NCBI GenBank assembly: GCA_031282385.1 | Contig: JAITDV010000422.1 | Location: 1-13,049, forward strand | Source of the DNA: Planctomycetaceae bacterium | Lineage (GTDB): Bacteria > Planctomycetota > Planctomycetia > Pirellulales > Thermoguttaceae | Direction: 5' to 3' | Length of the DNA: 13,049 nt | Part shown: positions 12,756 through 13,049 of the stretch, one piece after another | Layout: the number at the start of each line of letters is the position of its first letter | How positions within the stretch are numbered: the first letter of the stretch is position 1 | Program-made: the position numbers and the translations under genes | The notes under the pieces: generated by a model | Databases searched by the model: none | Seen by the model: only the letters and a program-made list of their open reading frames with translations | Told to the model about the DNA's origin: nothing

Positions 12756-13049
12756 CAGCTAAACTAACTTTTTGCTGAAAATCAAAACGCAAACAATTAT
12801 AATATTCGGCGATTATTTCTTGTTGATATACTAAATTTAGTTCCGTTAGGAACGCCTTATTGCTTGAATAACTTGCCAAAACACGAATAGTACATGATCT
12901 TAAGTAGTGTGCTGTTCGTTTTTTTTTGTGTAAATAGTTGTCCCTGAAAAAGTCATTTGGAGCTATAAATTCTGGGCTTATCTGGTTGCAATTTAGAGTT
13001 ATAATTTGCAATATAGTTATTGTTTTATCCGAGATTTTCCTTAAAACCT
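12756..13049 (+). other. Non-coding region after the lipoprotein gene
   Basis: Apart from the terminator at 12883-12927 it holds a small hairpin GTTCC-GTTA-GGAAC (12840-12853), resembling short dispersed repeats known in many genomes. No supported gene. Confidence 0.5.
12883..12927 (+). terminator. Intrinsic terminator after the lipoprotein gene
   Basis: ACGAATAG (12883-12890) and CTGTTCGT (12912-12919) pair over 8 bp with one G-T and a 21-base loop, followed by an unbroken run of nine T (12919-12927). It is about 130 bases after the stop; the large loop lowers confidence. Confidence 0.55.

Noticed and set aside
12667..13011. 114-codon leftward ORF at the right end
   Set aside because: It overlaps the end of the lipoprotein gene; its His-rich part is the complement of the Asp/Glu tail, it runs through the terminator, and it shows no family features.

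Overview
The window looks like a chromosomal segment of a low-GC member of the Planctomycetota. The evidence is two adjacent DUF1559 prepilin-like proteins with the C-terminal H-Xn-DG box, small and large lipoproteins of kinds common in that phylum, a secreted 'FRIxxxV'-type protein, and a ribosomal protein L13 with the N-terminal extension typical of planctomycetes. These assignments are from memory of the families, not from a search.

Region 1 (1-3402) is housekeeping. rpsB (S2) is followed by a 480-base gap with a possible 39-codon gene, then a lone PduO-type ATP:cob(I)alamin adenosyltransferase, then the rplM-rpsI (L13-S9) pair with a good upstream promoter and a clear intrinsic terminator. 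tsf, the usual partner of rpsB, does not follow it. At the left edge a leftward promoter and a strong ribosome binding site precede a 10-codon ORF.

Region 2 (3403-9158) is accessory. It holds two DUF1559 genes, a small lipoprotein gene and a secreted SagB/ThcOx-like nitroreductase-family gene, all rightward. The first DUF1559 gene is broken by one base at a run of 12 G in its long leader; 11 or 14 G would restore a complete prepilin of 436 or 437 residues. This is either a phase-variable switch caught OFF or a homopolymer error. The spacers hold three copies of a 180-222 bp MITE with about 19-bp inverted ends in TA context (6530-6709, 7595-7816, 8829-9027), a further GC-rich inverted repeat, and two copies of a separate ~108-bp repeat.

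Region 3 (9151-12927) holds a divergent pair: a leftward secreted protein of unknown function and a rightward 732-residue lipoprotein with a proline-rich tandem repeat. Each has a good sigma70-like promoter. The region between them carries a perfect 12-bp-arm palindrome and a third copy of the ~108-bp repeat.

The strongest unexplained signals are (a) the G12 tract in the prepilin gene, (b) the ~108-bp repeat, whose hairpin pairs are kept by G-U and compensating changes in one orientation only, which suggests a structured RNA, and (c) a 16-bp dyad motif, AAAGTGTGAACWGTTT, found six times, once without the rest of the repeat next to rpsB.
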